A program made the position numbers and the translations under genes. Below are positions 8,606 through 17,880 of a stretch of DNA of 64,000 nt, piece after piece. Within the stretch, counting starts at the first letter, position 1, and every line of letters begins with the position of its first letter. The stretch comes from Desulfobacula sp. (GTDB taxonomy: Bacteria; Desulfobacterota; Desulfobacteria; Desulfobacterales; Desulfobacteraceae): positions 62,001 through 126,000 of the forward strand of contig NZ_JAQYWD010000012.1 of the NCBI RefSeq assembly GCF_030145145.1. Reading direction: 5' to 3'. The notes beneath the pieces are model-generated. The model made no database searches. It was not told where the DNA came from and worked only from the letters and a program-made list of their open reading frames with translations.

Positions 8606-10410
8606 GTCATATTTTCAGCCTGAAAAATATTTCAAAAACCTATGGAGATGACACCCTTTTTCAGGAATTGTCCATTGATTTTAAATTAAATGAACAGCTT
8701 GGACTGATCGGAATGAATGGCTCGGGCAAATCCACGTTGTTAAAGCTCATTGCCGGTCAAATCCAGCCGGACACGGGTGAGGTGATGACCAAATCGGGCT
8801 TGCGGTTTATCTATCTGCCCCAGGAAGATCAATTTGATCCGGATCTCACCGTGGAACAAATTTTGTACGACAGTATAAACGCCATTTCCCTGGATGATAA
8901 AGAGCGCCATAAACGGGTGCAAAGCGCATTGGGCAAAGGGGGGTTTACCGATACAACCCTATTGTCAAACAACTTGTCCGGCGGATGGAAAAAGAGACTG
9001 GCCATTACCCGGGCCCTGTGTGGCAAACCCGACATTCTTTTGTTGGACGAGCCGACCAATCACCTTGATATCAATGGTATTTTATGGCTGGAAGACATTT
9101 TAACGACTGCCCGGTTTTCATTTATTGTGATCAGTCATGATCGGACCTTTCTTGAAAATACCTGTTTAAATATCATGGAAATCGGCAGGTATTACGCGCC
9201 CGGATATTTTAAAATAAACGGTAAATATAAAAAATTTGAACAAGAGAGACAAAAATTTTTAACTGCCCAACAGAAAAAACAGGCCTCTTTATCCAGCAAA
9301 ATGAGACGGGAGGATGAATGGCTCAAACAAGGGGCAAAAGCCAGAAGTACCAAGGCGAAATACCGCATTGAGCAGGCCCGGGAACTCAAAATGGAACTGA
9401 TGGCACTGAAAAGCCGAACGCAAACCACTGCCACGGTAAATATTGACTTTCATGCCACCGGCAGACAGACCAAAGCCCTTTTACGCGCCTATAACCTCAA
9501 GAAAACCATCAATGGGAAACCCTTGTTTTCTAACATTACCTTTGAGATCGGCCCTGGTTTCTGCCTGGGGATCGTTGGAGAAAACGGCAGTGGCAAGTCG
9601 ACGTTTTTATCCATACTCGAAAAAAAGATCCTGCCGGACGAGGGCAAGATCGAATGGGCACAAGATTTAAAAATTGCCGTATTTGATCAAACCCGTTCAA
9701 CATTAAATCTTCAATCCACCTTGAAACAGGCCCTTAACCCGGGCGGTGGCGACAGTGTCAATTATAAAGGCCGGTCCATCCATATCGTTACCTGGGCAAA
9801 ACGGTTTCTGTTTATGCCGGACCAACTGGATATGCCGGTAAAAAGCCTTTCCGGCGGTGAAAAAGCAAGAATTATCATTGCCAATATCATGTTGACCCCT
9901 TGTGATATCCTTCTGCTGGATGAGCCCACCAATGATCTTGATATTTTGTCCCTGGAAGTCCTTGAAGACAGTATACGGCAATTTCCCGGCGCCGTGATCA
10001 TCGTGTCCCATGACCGTTACCTGATGGACGCGGTCTGCCACCGGATTTTATATTTTGATCCTGTTGCAGAAGCCAAATTTTTCAAAGACGTTCAGCAGAT
10101 CATGACCTATCGCAGCACCCTCAGGGAAAAACCGAAAAAAGTCCAGCAGACAAAAGAAAAAAAACAAGCGACCCCCATGGGGTTTTCCTATAATGATAAA
10201 TACGAGTTAGACCATATCGAAGAAAAAATCCTGGCAGCAGAAGAGGAGGTGGATGGCCTGACCATGAAAATTCAAGATCCAGACATTATCCGTCAACCTG
10301 AACGAATGGGCCACTATTGTTCTCTGCTCAAACAGACCCAGGAACAGGTGCAGACCCTTTATGACCGGTGGGAGGTGCTGGAAGCAAAAAAGCAAAGTGC
10401 AGGCAGTTGA
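8602..10410 (+). CDS. uup: ABC-F family ATPase, Uup-like
   Basis: The 602-aa protein has two ABC domains and no membrane segments. Walker A motifs are GMNGSGKST (about residue 37) and GENGSGKST (about 327), with signatures NLSGGWKKR and SLSGGEKAR and Walker B motifs ILLLDEPTNHLD and ILLLDEPTNDLD. A basic linker joins the domains, and a C-terminal coiled coil (about residues 535-600) is the Uup hallmark; Uup is usually about 635 aa. ABC-F proteins act on the ribosome, and Uup also affects precise excision of transposons. It is coupled to the small membrane protein upstream. A GGGGTCAGGC-type repeat begins 16 bases past its stop codon. Confidence 0.9.
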   Translation: MSHIFSLKNISKTYGDDTLFQELSIDFKLNEQLGLIGMNGSGKSTLLKLIAGQIQPDTGEVMTKSGLRFIYLPQEDQFDPDLTVEQILYDSINAISLDDKERHKRVQSALGKGGFTDTTLLSNNLSGGWKKRLAITRALCGKPDILLLDEPTNHLDINGILWLEDILTTARFSFIVISHDRTFLENTCLNIMEIGRYYAPGYFKINGKYKKFEQERQKFLTAQQKKQASLSSKMRREDEWLKQGAKARSTKAKYRIEQARELKMELMALKSRTQTTATVNIDFHATGRQTKALLRAYNLKKTINGKPLFSNITFEIGPGFCLGIVGENGSGKSTFLSILEKKILPDEGKIEWAQDLKIAVFDQTRSTLNLQSTLKQALNPGGGDSVNYKGRSIHIVTWAKRFLFMPDQLDMPVKSLSGGEKARIIIANIMLTPCDILLLDEPTNDLDILSLEVLEDSIRQFPGAVIIVSHDRYLMDAVCHRILYFDPVAEAKFFKDVQQIMTYRSTLREKPKKVQQTKEKKQATPMGFSYNDKYELDHIEEKILAAEEEVDGLTMKIQDPDIIRQPERMGHYCSLLKQTQEQVQTLYDRWEVLEAKKQSAGS

Positions 10411-10426
10411 AACACTTGACCAAAAC

Positions 10427-10518
10427 GGGGTCAGGCTTGTGTTATTGCACTTTTGACCACAACCCGAACGCTCAGGGGTCCAAACGTGCCAAAGTATCAA
10501 TAACGCAAGCCTGACCCC
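10427..10518. repeat. Short palindromic GGGGTCAGGC element (copy C)
   Basis: GGGGTCAGGCTTG at 10427 pairs with CAAGCCTGACCCC ending at 10518. The inner parts GTGTTATTG and CAATAACGC also pair. It lacks the outer ACTCAACTTTCGG arms. It is the same subtype as the copy at 32693 and may also serve as a terminator for uup. Confidence 0.8.
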
Positions 10519-10578
10519 GTAACCATGAAATTATGTTGCGATTTTTAAAATTTACAGGTAAGTTTTATACACTTTTTT

Positions 10579-10751
10579 AACTCAACTTTCGGAGTTGGTC
10601 ATTTTTACATGGGGTCAGGCTTTCCTTATGGCACTTTTTAACCGTCTGGTTATGAAATAGTGATAAAAAGCATGGAGCCTGATAAAAGATTCAGCCTCCA
10701 ATAAAAAAAGCCTGACCCCGTTGATTAAAGCTAAAGTCCGAAAGTTGAGTT
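10579..10751. repeat. Complete palindromic GGGGTCAGGC element (copy D)
   Basis: Outer arms AACTCAACTTTCGGAG and CCGAAAGTTGAGT, and inner arms GGGGTCAGGC and GCCTGACCCC, are all present. The loop has an extra hairpin-like stretch (GAGCCTGATAAAAGATTCAGCCTC) absent from copies A and B. It lies 23 bases before the LolA-like gene, so it occupies that gene's promoter region. The bases between copies C and D (10519-10578) hold nothing I can identify. Confidence 0.85.
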
Positions 10752-10774
10752 CTTAACAATTGAACAGGATATCA

Positions 10775-11551
10775 ATGATGAATGTTAAATCACTTGTATG
10801 GTTCATTGGTTTATTGGTTTTTTCTTCTGCGTATGCAACTGCCCAGGAGATGACAGGAGAAATGCTGGCCCAACAAATCTTTGACCGGGACAGAGGGAAA
10901 AATTCCGTTTCATCCGCACAAATGGTGCTTATCAGTAAAAATGGGCATAAACGGACCCGTCAGTTTACAACGATACGGTTGTTGGAGGGAAATCTTGAGC
11001 GGCAGATCATCCGGTTCACAACACCTGCCGATATAGACGGCACAGGCTTTTTAACCATTGAAAAACCGGGATGGGAAACCGAACAATTCCTGTATCTGCC
11101 CGGCCTGAAAAGAACCCGGAGAATTGTCAGTTCCCAGAAATCCAGCCGGTTTGTCAACAGTGACTTCACCTATGAAGATATGGAACGTCATCCTGTGGAC
11201 GATTACACCTATCAAATTACCGGAAGTGAACAAGTGAATCATTTAGACTGTTATGTTTTGGAAAGCCGTCCCAAGAAAGGAACAGAGTCCCAGTACAGTT
11301 TAATTGTAAGCCGGGTTGAAAAGCAGTCCCGTGTAGCGGTATCTGCCGAATATTTTGATCAAAAGGGAAGGCATATCAAAACATACAAGGTGCTCAAACT
11401 GGATCGGGTTCAGGAATTCTGGACAGAATTAACCGTGAGCATGGAAGACCATAAAAAGGGTCATAAAACCTATTTAAATATTGATAATATACGGTATAAT
11501 GGTGACATTGATAAAAATATGATCAATAGAAAAAGTCTTGAAAATTACTAA
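10775..11551 (+). CDS. LolA-like outer membrane lipoprotein-sorting family protein
   Basis: The 258-aa product has a signal peptide (about residues 1-24, ending AYATAQ) and a LolA-like beta domain. The GTGFLTIEKPG stretch, the LYLPGLKRTRRI segment and the SDFTYEDM motif are typical of this family. Its members usually sit beside RND/MMPL-type exporters and DUF1302 proteins, and are thought to carry lipids or lipoproteins across the periplasm. Here a DUF1302-like gene follows almost directly, but no RND gene is adjacent; one lies at 40736-43003. I chose the ATG at 10775, which has AGGA six bases upstream. Confidence 0.82.
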   Translation: MMNVKSLVWFIGLLVFSSAYATAQEMTGEMLAQQIFDRDRGKNSVSSAQMVLISKNGHKRTRQFTTIRLLEGNLERQIIRFTTPADIDGTGFLTIEKPGWETEQFLYLPGLKRTRRIVSSQKSSRFVNSDFTYEDMERHPVDDYTYQITGSEQVNHLDCYVLESRPKKGTESQYSLIVSRVEKQSRVAVSAEYFDQKGRHIKTYKVLKLDRVQEFWTELTVSMEDHKKGHKTYLNIDNIRYNGDIDKNMINRKSLENY

Positions 11552-11552
11552 T

Positions 11553-13061
11553 ATGTCTCGTTTATTGCTTCATTTCATTGTTACTGCCCAAAAATCATGT
11601 GGTGTCCTTTTATTTGCCGTTCTTCTCATCTCCCTGGTGATGTCAACAACGTCTTTTGCTGGTGAATCAACCATAAAACCGGTTTTCCTCCTCTCTGAAA
11701 ACACGGAACCCTCGTCAAACAAAGCCCCTGCTATATCATTTGATGATACAATACCGGATGATCTTTTCAGTCCCGCTGAACCTGCTCCAGAAGCCTCTGA
11801 TCTTGACCTGTCAGGTGCGCTGCACATGAGAACCACCTTTCAAACCCAACAGGATACGGCAGTCGAAAATAACATCAGCCTGAGAAACAGACTCATTTTA
11901 GAAAGTAAATACAAAAACATGCTCACCGTATCCGCTATTTCCGACTATATATTCTTTGGAAGTGAGGATAAAACAGATGATTATGACCTCGATCTTTGGG
12001 AAGCCAAATGGCAATATACGGATCATCATTTTGGCGTTTCCATTGGCCGGCAGATCATCCGCTGGGGAAAAACAGACCAGATAAGCCCTGTTGACACCCT
12101 GAATCCCCAGGATATGCGAGAATTTATCCTCCCTGAATATGAAGACCAGAAAATCCCCGTCTGGATGGCGGACCTTAGTTTCTTTTTTGACAAGTTTACG
12201 CTGGAAGGGGTTTTTATTCCCATTTTCGAAGAATCAAAAATTGATTACTTTCAAACCAACTGGTCGGTATTCGGACATATAAAAAAAGAAATAGACCGTA
12301 CTGCCCTTCCCCAGGCCTTGAAAACCTACTTTAATGACCTGCAGGTGCATGAAAAAGATCCGGAAACAGACGCTGAATTCGGCCTGAGACTGACCACCAC
12401 CATCGGCGCTGCAGATCTTGGACTGACCTTTCACAGAACAAACGAGGATACGCCTTATTTTAAAAGCTTTCCCGTAAAAAACATCCGGGTAGATGGTAGT
12501 TTTTCACCGGAAAACCTGGCCTCAGTATTGGGCGGTGCCATTCCAACCAATGAAAGTATTGAAGTTGAATATAAAAGAACCACTATCGCCGGTTTTGAAT
12601 TTGAAACCACGCTTGGGGATTTTGGGATAAGGGGGGAAGCGGCCTGGCAGGAAAATGAATCTTTCCTGACATCCTCACTGACCTCCATAAGAACCCCCAC
12701 GGTCATTTATATCATCGGATCTGACTATACAACCCGGGGAGATGTATACCTTAACCTGCAGTTTGTTCACAAACATATTGCCGATTACACGCCTGAAATC
12801 CTGTATTTTGATCGGAACACGTATACCTTTCTGGGAGAAATCAGCCGGAATATTATTTCAGACTGGCTGGAAGCCAGCCTGGAATTTTCAAAGACCATGA
12901 ACACCAATGAATGGTACCTCTCCCCACAGTTCAAATACACCTACATCACCAACCTTGAATGCCGTATTGGCGCCGGTCTGTTCGCAGGAGACACGGATAC
13001 ATGGCTGGGACGGTTTAAAGATAACGATCTGCTGTTTTTTAATATTTCATACCAATTTTAA
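11553..13061 (+). CDS. DUF1302-like outer membrane beta-barrel protein
   Basis: The product is about 502 aa with an N-terminal signal-like stretch (about residues 12-36, ending SFAG), a low-complexity linker rich in Ser, Pro and Glu, then alternating beta strands ending in FFNISYQF, whose terminal Phe is typical of outer-membrane barrels. The RWGKTDQISPVDTLNPQD segment is the recognisable DUF1302 signature. It is very likely cotranscribed with the LolA-like gene just upstream. The start is uncertain: the ATG at 11553 lies just after that gene's stop, and a TTG at 11538 would overlap it. Its function is probably lipid or hydrophobic-compound handling at the outer membrane, by family association only. 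Confidence 0.8.
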   Translation: MSRLLLHFIVTAQKSCGVLLFAVLLISLVMSTTSFAGESTIKPVFLLSENTEPSSNKAPAISFDDTIPDDLFSPAEPAPEASDLDLSGALHMRTTFQTQQDTAVENNISLRNRLILESKYKNMLTVSAISDYIFFGSEDKTDDYDLDLWEAKWQYTDHHFGVSIGRQIIRWGKTDQISPVDTLNPQDMREFILPEYEDQKIPVWMADLSFFFDKFTLEGVFIPIFEESKIDYFQTNWSVFGHIKKEIDRTALPQALKTYFNDLQVHEKDPETDAEFGLRLTTTIGAADLGLTFHRTNEDTPYFKSFPVKNIRVDGSFSPENLASVLGGAIPTNESIEVEYKRTTIAGFEFETTLGDFGIRGEAAWQENESFLTSSLTSIRTPTVIYIIGSDYTTRGDVYLNLQFVHKHIADYTPEILYFDRNTYTFLGEISRNIISDWLEASLEFSKTMNTNEWYLSPQFKYTYITNLECRIGAGLFAGDTDTWLGRFKDNDLLFFNISYQF

Positions 13062-13065
13062 ACGA

Positions 13066-14076
13066 CTATACAATACCCAGATCAATGGCCTTTATAACCT
13101 GTTTTGCCTCTTCAAATTCCCCATCTTTTTCAATGGCCTTTTGAAAAAACCGTTTTGCCGCTGTAGCGTCTTTCATATCCAGGTAGAGCCGTCCAATATT
13201 ATAATAGATATAGGGTTCATCCGGATGGACCTTTAAGGCCTTTTTGTACTGGTTTAATGCGGTTTGTGAATCTCCTTTTTTTCGATACAGCACCCCAAGG
13301 GTATTAAATACATTTAAAGAGGTTGTACCCGATTCAAGCAGTTCATTGAGAACCCCTTCTGCAGCGCCGATTTTATCCGTATCCATATATATTTCAGCGG
13401 CCAGGTGCATCACCTCTTCTGCCTTTGCAAAATCCCCCATGAGCCGATATACCCGTCCCATTTCTTCATATGCTTTGGCAAAAAGCCGGTCCAGCCGGGT
13501 GGCCATGGAAAACGCCTCAATGGCTTCCAGATGTTTTCCCTGAGCTGTTTTAATGTACCCGATATTAAAATAGTATTCTGGATTTTCTTTTTGACTGATC
13601 AGTGCGGTAAAGACCTCTATAGCCTTATCATATTCCTTCTCCTGTATGAATCGAAGTCCGGCATCAAATGTTTCCCGGGCCTTCTGGATCACCGGTGAAA
13701 CAATATTTTCAAGGGCAGACTGTATCTTGCTGCGCATTTTTTTTTCATCAAACGGTATCACAAAAAGGCCGGTTACGCCGGTCTGTCCGGCCTTCATGAC
13801 TTTCATTTTTGTAAACGCCTTGTCAGTCAGAAAAAAGGGAATATCAGCAAAGCTGTCTTCCTGGCGGATAATTTTAAGCAATGCAAGACCGGACATTTCT
13901 TTCATTTCATAGGCGGCAATGACACAATCAATCTGCCTGTTTTTTAAAATTCCCCAGGCACTGCCGCCGCCATTGGCCGGCAACACCTGATCAAACCCAA
14001 ATGTACTGACAATGGTTTCCAACTGGGATAATGTGGTTTTGTCATCGTCAACTAACAGAATCTGCTGCTTCTCCAT
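13066..14076 (-). CDS. Response regulator receiver with TPR repeats
   Basis: The 336-aa protein has a CheY-like receiver (residues 1-120, opening ILLVDDD) and about five TPR units from residue 135 to 330, for example the YYNIGRLYLDMKD unit. In the place of the usual phosphoacceptor the sequence reads DCVIAAYEM, so the site appears to be altered (Ala where Asp is expected). There is no DNA-binding domain, so it probably acts by protein contacts. I chose the ATG at 14076 because AGGGTG precedes it. The class I cyclase-like gene lies eight bases upstream on the same strand, so the two are likely one transcription unit. Confidence 0.82.
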   Translation of the reverse strand: MEKQQILLVDDDKTTLSQLETIVSTFGFDQVLPANGGGSAWGILKNRQIDCVIAAYEMKEMSGLALLKIIRQEDSFADIPFFLTDKAFTKMKVMKAGQTGVTGLFVIPFDEKKMRSKIQSALENIVSPVIQKARETFDAGLRFIQEKEYDKAIEVFTALISQKENPEYYFNIGYIKTAQGKHLEAIEAFSMATRLDRLFAKAYEEMGRVYRLMGDFAKAEEVMHLAAEIYMDTDKIGAAEGVLNELLESGTTSLNVFNTLGVLYRKKGDSQTALNQYKKALKVHPDEPYIYYNIGRLYLDMKDATAAKRFFQKAIEKDGEFEEAKQVIKAIDLGIV

Positions 14077-14084
14077 CCAACACC

Positions 14085-16103
14085 CTATAACCTGTCTAAA
14101 TATGGTTTTATCTTTTTGCTCCCGGAATTTGTCTCCAAACAAACCCGATCACTATATGCTTTTTTAAGTTGATACACAATCTTTGGATCATAGGTATTGG
14201 AAAATTGATAGATGAAAAACCGTAAAGACGTGTCTGCGTATTTGCCCATGAGGGCCGCCATTTCATGGCAGCAGATGTCTCGATTGACTGTTGGGGCAAA
14301 CGCGATGTGATCAAGGAACAGCTCGCCCCAGGTATTGGAAATCAGGAACTCCGCCTTATGGATATGCGATGCAGTATAGAACAATAAAATCATCATCTTT
14401 GACCAGGATGCATCCCGTTCATACCCTTTATCTGACAACGGCTTTAATGGCTGAAATGCCATATATAATGCATCCGCGTCCAGGGGGCGGTCACTGGATG
14501 CCAACAGCGGCGAATCCCCTTGAAAATTCAAAGATGCCGTCTGTCTTCGGTAGAGCTGATTTTCTAAAATCCATCCCAAGACCCCCAGGAAGTGGGGATG
14601 TTGATAAAGCCCATGGACACGTTGACCGTCTTTTGTCTGAACGTCCAGGTCCCATGCCCTTGTTTTTTTTATCATATCCAGGCACGCGACAGGGCTTCGT
14701 TTTAAATAGGTTGAACACTCAGGGATTTTGTTGGCACTTTTTCGCAACCGTTCCCGTGTTTTATTTTTTAACAGGACCCAGTTTTTTTTTTCAGGCCCGG
14801 TTTCCAGCCGATGATGGATATTGCCGGTTTTCTTAATGGCGTGATTCACCATTTGGGCCAACCGCTGAATACAGGTTTTTTCCAAGAGCAATTTTTCCGA
14901 CTCAGCCCAGTTTGAATGGGATAACAGCTTTGTCACCTGGTGCTTATTCAAATTCCAGGTGCGGATATATCGATCCAGCAACAACGATTTTGGGGTATTT
15001 TTATCCGGCATTTTTACATTGGGATACCCGCATAATCTTAAAAAAATGGCATTCTTTATCAGGTTAATGCCGTTGGGGTCTTCAACCGCATGAAATTCGA
15101 GAATCTGGTCAAAAAGCGCTTTATAGGGATCAACCCCATAATCATCAATCCCGGCTGTTGAATACCCCTGTTTTATCTTTTCACACAATAAAACAGGGGG
15201 TAATATCCGGCTGAACCCATAACAATAAATCATTGTGGCTTTGATAAGGGCCTTAATCGGATCGGATCTGGATTTGGAAATATGCCACAAAAGACCTTTT
15301 AGCACCTCTTCAACGGGGATGGCGCTTATCTGTCCCAGATCGATCAAATCATCGTACATGGATAAGATCTGTGCGGTAATGCCGTCTGCATTTAATGCGG
15401 CATGGGTTGACAGTTCCGCCAATGTCGGTAAAACAGACCAGACAGGGATTTTACCGGCAATCATTAAAAATGTTCTGTAAAATTCTTCCTTTAAAAATAT
15501 CTTTGGTGCAGTAAACGTCTCCTCACCCTTAAACGGGGCATAACAATTATGTTTAATGTCCCTTTGATCCATTATAAAAAAGGTGACTTCCTGATCATAG
15601 GCTTCCCTGCAGTATCTTGACAGGCTATCCAGTTTTTTTTCAAAGCGACCATAGCGGTCTTTGGAAAATTTCTTTTTATCGATGATCACCCAGTAATCAA
15701 AATCCGACCCCCGGGACTGGGTAAAGGTGCCGATGCTGCCAATATGATAGAATCCAAGAATGGCCGGGGTATCGATGTGATTATCGTCAATCACCGTTTT
15801 GGGAAAAAGGTTGTTTTTCATCCCCTCTTTATAAAACCCTGTTTTTTCGAAGTTCCAGATTCCATGGGCACAAACCCCAGTGCCGGTAAAACCGGGGTAT
15901 CCCGATGAATTGATGTGCAACAGAAACGGTATTTTTATAAAAAGTTCTAATTTCTTTCCGGTCAAATGGCGAACAGCCTCCCTCATCCGGACCATGTTAT
16001 AATTGGAGAAGGCAGATCGGTTGTTCTCAACCTGCGTTTTCAAATCAATCAATATGTTTTTTGCCGTATCGATACCCATACCTTTGTGGTAATACAAACC
16101 CAT
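14085..16103 (-). CDS. Class I adenylate cyclase-like protein
   Basis: The product is about 672 aa. The segment GSIGTFTQSRGSDFDYW (about residues 125-142) matches the nucleotidyltransferase-like catalytic motif of class I (enterobacterial CyaA) adenylate cyclases, GSxxGT...SDxDxW, including the paired Asp residues. The rest is helical and unlike anything I can name. E. coli CyaA is 848 aa, so the C-terminal regulatory region may be shorter here. If active it would make cAMP. The start is uncertain (16103 or 16079, neither with a good ribosome site). It is paired with a receiver-TPR protein just downstream. Confidence 0.7.
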   Translation of the reverse strand: MGLYYHKGMGIDTAKNILIDLKTQVENNRSAFSNYNMVRMREAVRHLTGKKLELFIKIPFLLHINSSGYPGFTGTGVCAHGIWNFEKTGFYKEGMKNNLFPKTVIDDNHIDTPAILGFYHIGSIGTFTQSRGSDFDYWVIIDKKKFSKDRYGRFEKKLDSLSRYCREAYDQEVTFFIMDQRDIKHNCYAPFKGEETFTAPKIFLKEEFYRTFLMIAGKIPVWSVLPTLAELSTHAALNADGITAQILSMYDDLIDLGQISAIPVEEVLKGLLWHISKSRSDPIKALIKATMIYCYGFSRILPPVLLCEKIKQGYSTAGIDDYGVDPYKALFDQILEFHAVEDPNGINLIKNAIFLRLCGYPNVKMPDKNTPKSLLLDRYIRTWNLNKHQVTKLLSHSNWAESEKLLLEKTCIQRLAQMVNHAIKKTGNIHHRLETGPEKKNWVLLKNKTRERLRKSANKIPECSTYLKRSPVACLDMIKKTRAWDLDVQTKDGQRVHGLYQHPHFLGVLGWILENQLYRRQTASLNFQGDSPLLASSDRPLDADALYMAFQPLKPLSDKGYERDASWSKMMILLFYTASHIHKAEFLISNTWGELFLDHIAFAPTVNRDICCHEMAALMGKYADTSLRFFIYQFSNTYDPKIVYQLKKAYSDRVCLETNSGSKKIKPYLDRL

Positions 16104-16134
16104 TGAAAAGAGCAAAAAAAAAGGCTATTATTTT

Positions 16135-16180
16135 CTCAACTTTTGGTCTTTAGCTTTAATGGACGACTCCGAAAGTTGCG
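16135..16180. repeat. Minimal remnant of a GGGGTCAGGC-family element (copy E)
   Basis: Only the outer arms remain: CTCAACTTTTGGTCTTTAGC and CTCCGAAAGTTG flank GGACGA, with the whole palindromic core deleted. It sits between the cyclase-like gene and the HDOD gene, which are divergent. Confidence 0.65.
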
Positions 16181-16237
16181 TTATTATAGTGTCGAATACA
16201 AGGGTTTTTCAAGTTTTGTTTTTATTGTGGAGAGATA

Positions 16238-17212
16238 ATGACCGATGATACAGCCCCCCATGCCGGTATTGATCTGGATTTGATCGATTTATCCAAAGCT
16301 GGAACCCCCTCTTTTTTTCAAAGTCATTTCAATTTGAACAAAGACAAAATAGATTACAAAGCCTTTGTTAAAAGCATTTCAGAAAAAATGCTTGAAAACG
16401 AGTCTTTTTTATCCTTTTCAGCCCAGATCAAAGATGTGAATAATATTTTGAAAATGAAGTACGCTTCTACCCGGGACATAGCCGATGTTATTTCAATGGA
16501 TGGGGCCCTGACAACCCAGTTGTTGAAACTTGTCAATTCTTCATTTTATGATCAGGTCCCACACAAAACAATGGCAACAATTTCAGAAGCCATGATCATC
16601 CTGGGCACAGAAGAAATAAAACTGGCAGCAACCACGCTTAAAATTTATGCCCTCTTACAGGAGATGGCAAACATTAAGACCTTAAAGGCCAAAACACACA
16701 AAGCCCTGCAACGAAGCATCATTGCCCGTCAAATTGCCTTGGACAACGGTATCAAAGATGCCGAAACCATTCAAATCAGTACCATGCTGTATGATTTTGG
16801 TGAATATCTGGTGGCCTTATTTTCACCGGAGGTCTATATCCGTATCGAATTGTGCGCAGAGGAAAACAACCTGTCCAGGGAACAGGCATCCAAATCCATC
16901 ATTGGCCAGTCCTACAGCGCCCTGGGACGATTTGTCGTATCAAAATGGAACCTGCCCGCAGCTATCCTGAATGCCATGAAACCAATCACAGATTTTAAGG
17001 GTGTCAGCGACAGACTGACCATTGAGGAACGCCAGCGGATTATTTGTTCGTTTTCAAATGAGCTGTGCTATATTGATTTGTCCCTGGGAGGGGACCATGC
17101 CCGAAAAAAAATAGAGGAGATCACGGAAAATTACAAAAATTTTCTTAACATCCCACCATCAAAATCCCTCGACCTCTTAAAATACGGGGACACTTTACTT
17201 ATCTTTTTTTAA
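16238..17212 (+). CDS. HDOD domain protein with element-encoded C-terminal tail
   Basis: The 324-aa protein has an HDOD domain (about residues 40-240), recognised from the SAQIKDVNNIL opening, the SMDGALTTQLLKLVNSSFY segment and the ALGRFVVSKWNLP motif. HDOD proteins are signalling proteins related to HD phosphohydrolases but usually without their metal ligands. The ATG has GGAGAG upstream. The last nine residues (YGDTLLIFF) are read from a GGGGACACTTTACTTATC repeat end, so the native C-terminus has been replaced. Whether a further native domain was lost cannot be judged here. Confidence 0.8.
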   Translation: MTDDTAPHAGIDLDLIDLSKAGTPSFFQSHFNLNKDKIDYKAFVKSISEKMLENESFLSFSAQIKDVNNILKMKYASTRDIADVISMDGALTTQLLKLVNSSFYDQVPHKTMATISEAMIILGTEEIKLAATTLKIYALLQEMANIKTLKAKTHKALQRSIIARQIALDNGIKDAETIQISTMLYDFGEYLVALFSPEVYIRIELCAEENNLSREQASKSIIGQSYSALGRFVVSKWNLPAAILNAMKPITDFKGVSDRLTIEERQRIICSFSNELCYIDLSLGGDHARKKIEEITENYKNFLNIPPSKSLDLLKYGDTLLIFF

Positions 17213-17236
17213 TATTCGGGGACACTTTTAATATTC

Positions 17237-17559
17237 GGGGACACTTTACTTATCTTTCTTTTTAGGCCCGGGTTTTTCAGGTTTGAGTTTTCGATCCAAG
17301 AGGAGCTCAATTCTATCAATAAAAGAATCGACTCCTAATGGCCGCCCGGTTCGTTCATGTTTCCTGAACACTTCTATTTCAGAGGTATGAACATCAATAG
17401 GATTGGTAGTCTTCATCGCTGAAAAATATCTGCTGGCGCCTGTTTCCCCGCTGCGTTACATGATGGGGAATTCCCGGCGCGACTGCTCTTGCGATTCGGG
17501 CCATACTGAGAATGAATCAGATATTCTGGCTTTTGTCAATAATTATGTAAAGTGTCCCC
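17237..17559 (-). mobile_element. Internally deleted derivative of the RAYT element (323 bp)
   Basis: Inverted ends GGGGACACTTTAC and GTAAAGTGTCCCC bound the element. It matches both ends of the complete 730-bp element at 18317-19046 almost base for base but lacks about 407 bp from the middle, like a MITE. Two extra copies of the GGGGACAC end precede it at 17186 and 17218. Confidence 0.85.
17246..17504 (-). pseudogene. Remnant RAYT transposase with internal deletion
   Basis: The first 35 or so codons (starting MARIARAVAPGIPHHV) and the last 50 or so codons of the RAYT are kept. They are joined where ACATCAA meets TAGGATTGG, and the catalytic middle is missing. The missing length is not a multiple of three, so the frame is also broken. 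It cannot be active but could be mobilised by the complete copy. Confidence 0.85.
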
Positions 17560-17580
17560 AGATTAAAAGCAGATTACAGA

Positions 17581-17880
17581 TTAGCGGAGTAAGCTAATTC
17601 CAATCCGATCAATATGATCGATCAAATCTTTATTTGAAATCGATTCATAATGAACAATATCAACATGATAAGGGATTAACAATTTTTGGTTAAAACTGGT
17701 TTTTAATCCGGCAACCAACTCAAAGGAAATATTCTTTCCTTTTATCGCAAGATCTATATCAGATCCTTTTTTAAAATTTCCTTTTGCCCGGGATCCAAAA
17801 ATGATGATATCACACACTTCGCTGTGATTTGACATTTCCGACAGGATCATTTTAATGATATGTTTTTCTATGCCAAACAT
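17581..17880 (-). CDS. mntA: MNT-type nucleotidyltransferase antitoxin (MntA family)
   Basis: The 99-aa protein carries the minimal nucleotidyltransferase motif GSRAKG followed by SDIDLAI, that is GS..(9)DxD, typical of MNT domains. In the HepT/MntA systems the MNT protein modifies a HEPN RNase toxin with AMP groups. The partner HEPN gene is immediately upstream; the start ATG overlaps its stop by one base (TAATG). A GGGGACAC element end begins 21 bases past its stop. Confidence 0.87.
   Translation of the reverse strand: MFGIEKHIIKMILSEMSNHSEVCDIIIFGSRAKGNFKKGSDIDLAIKGKNISFELVAGLKTSFNQKLLIPYHVDIVHYESISNKDLIDHIDRIGISLLR

Noticed and set aside
17403-17597. Plus-strand frame across the deleted RAYT element
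   Set aside because: It is the antisense of the RAYT N-terminal codons and has no independent support.
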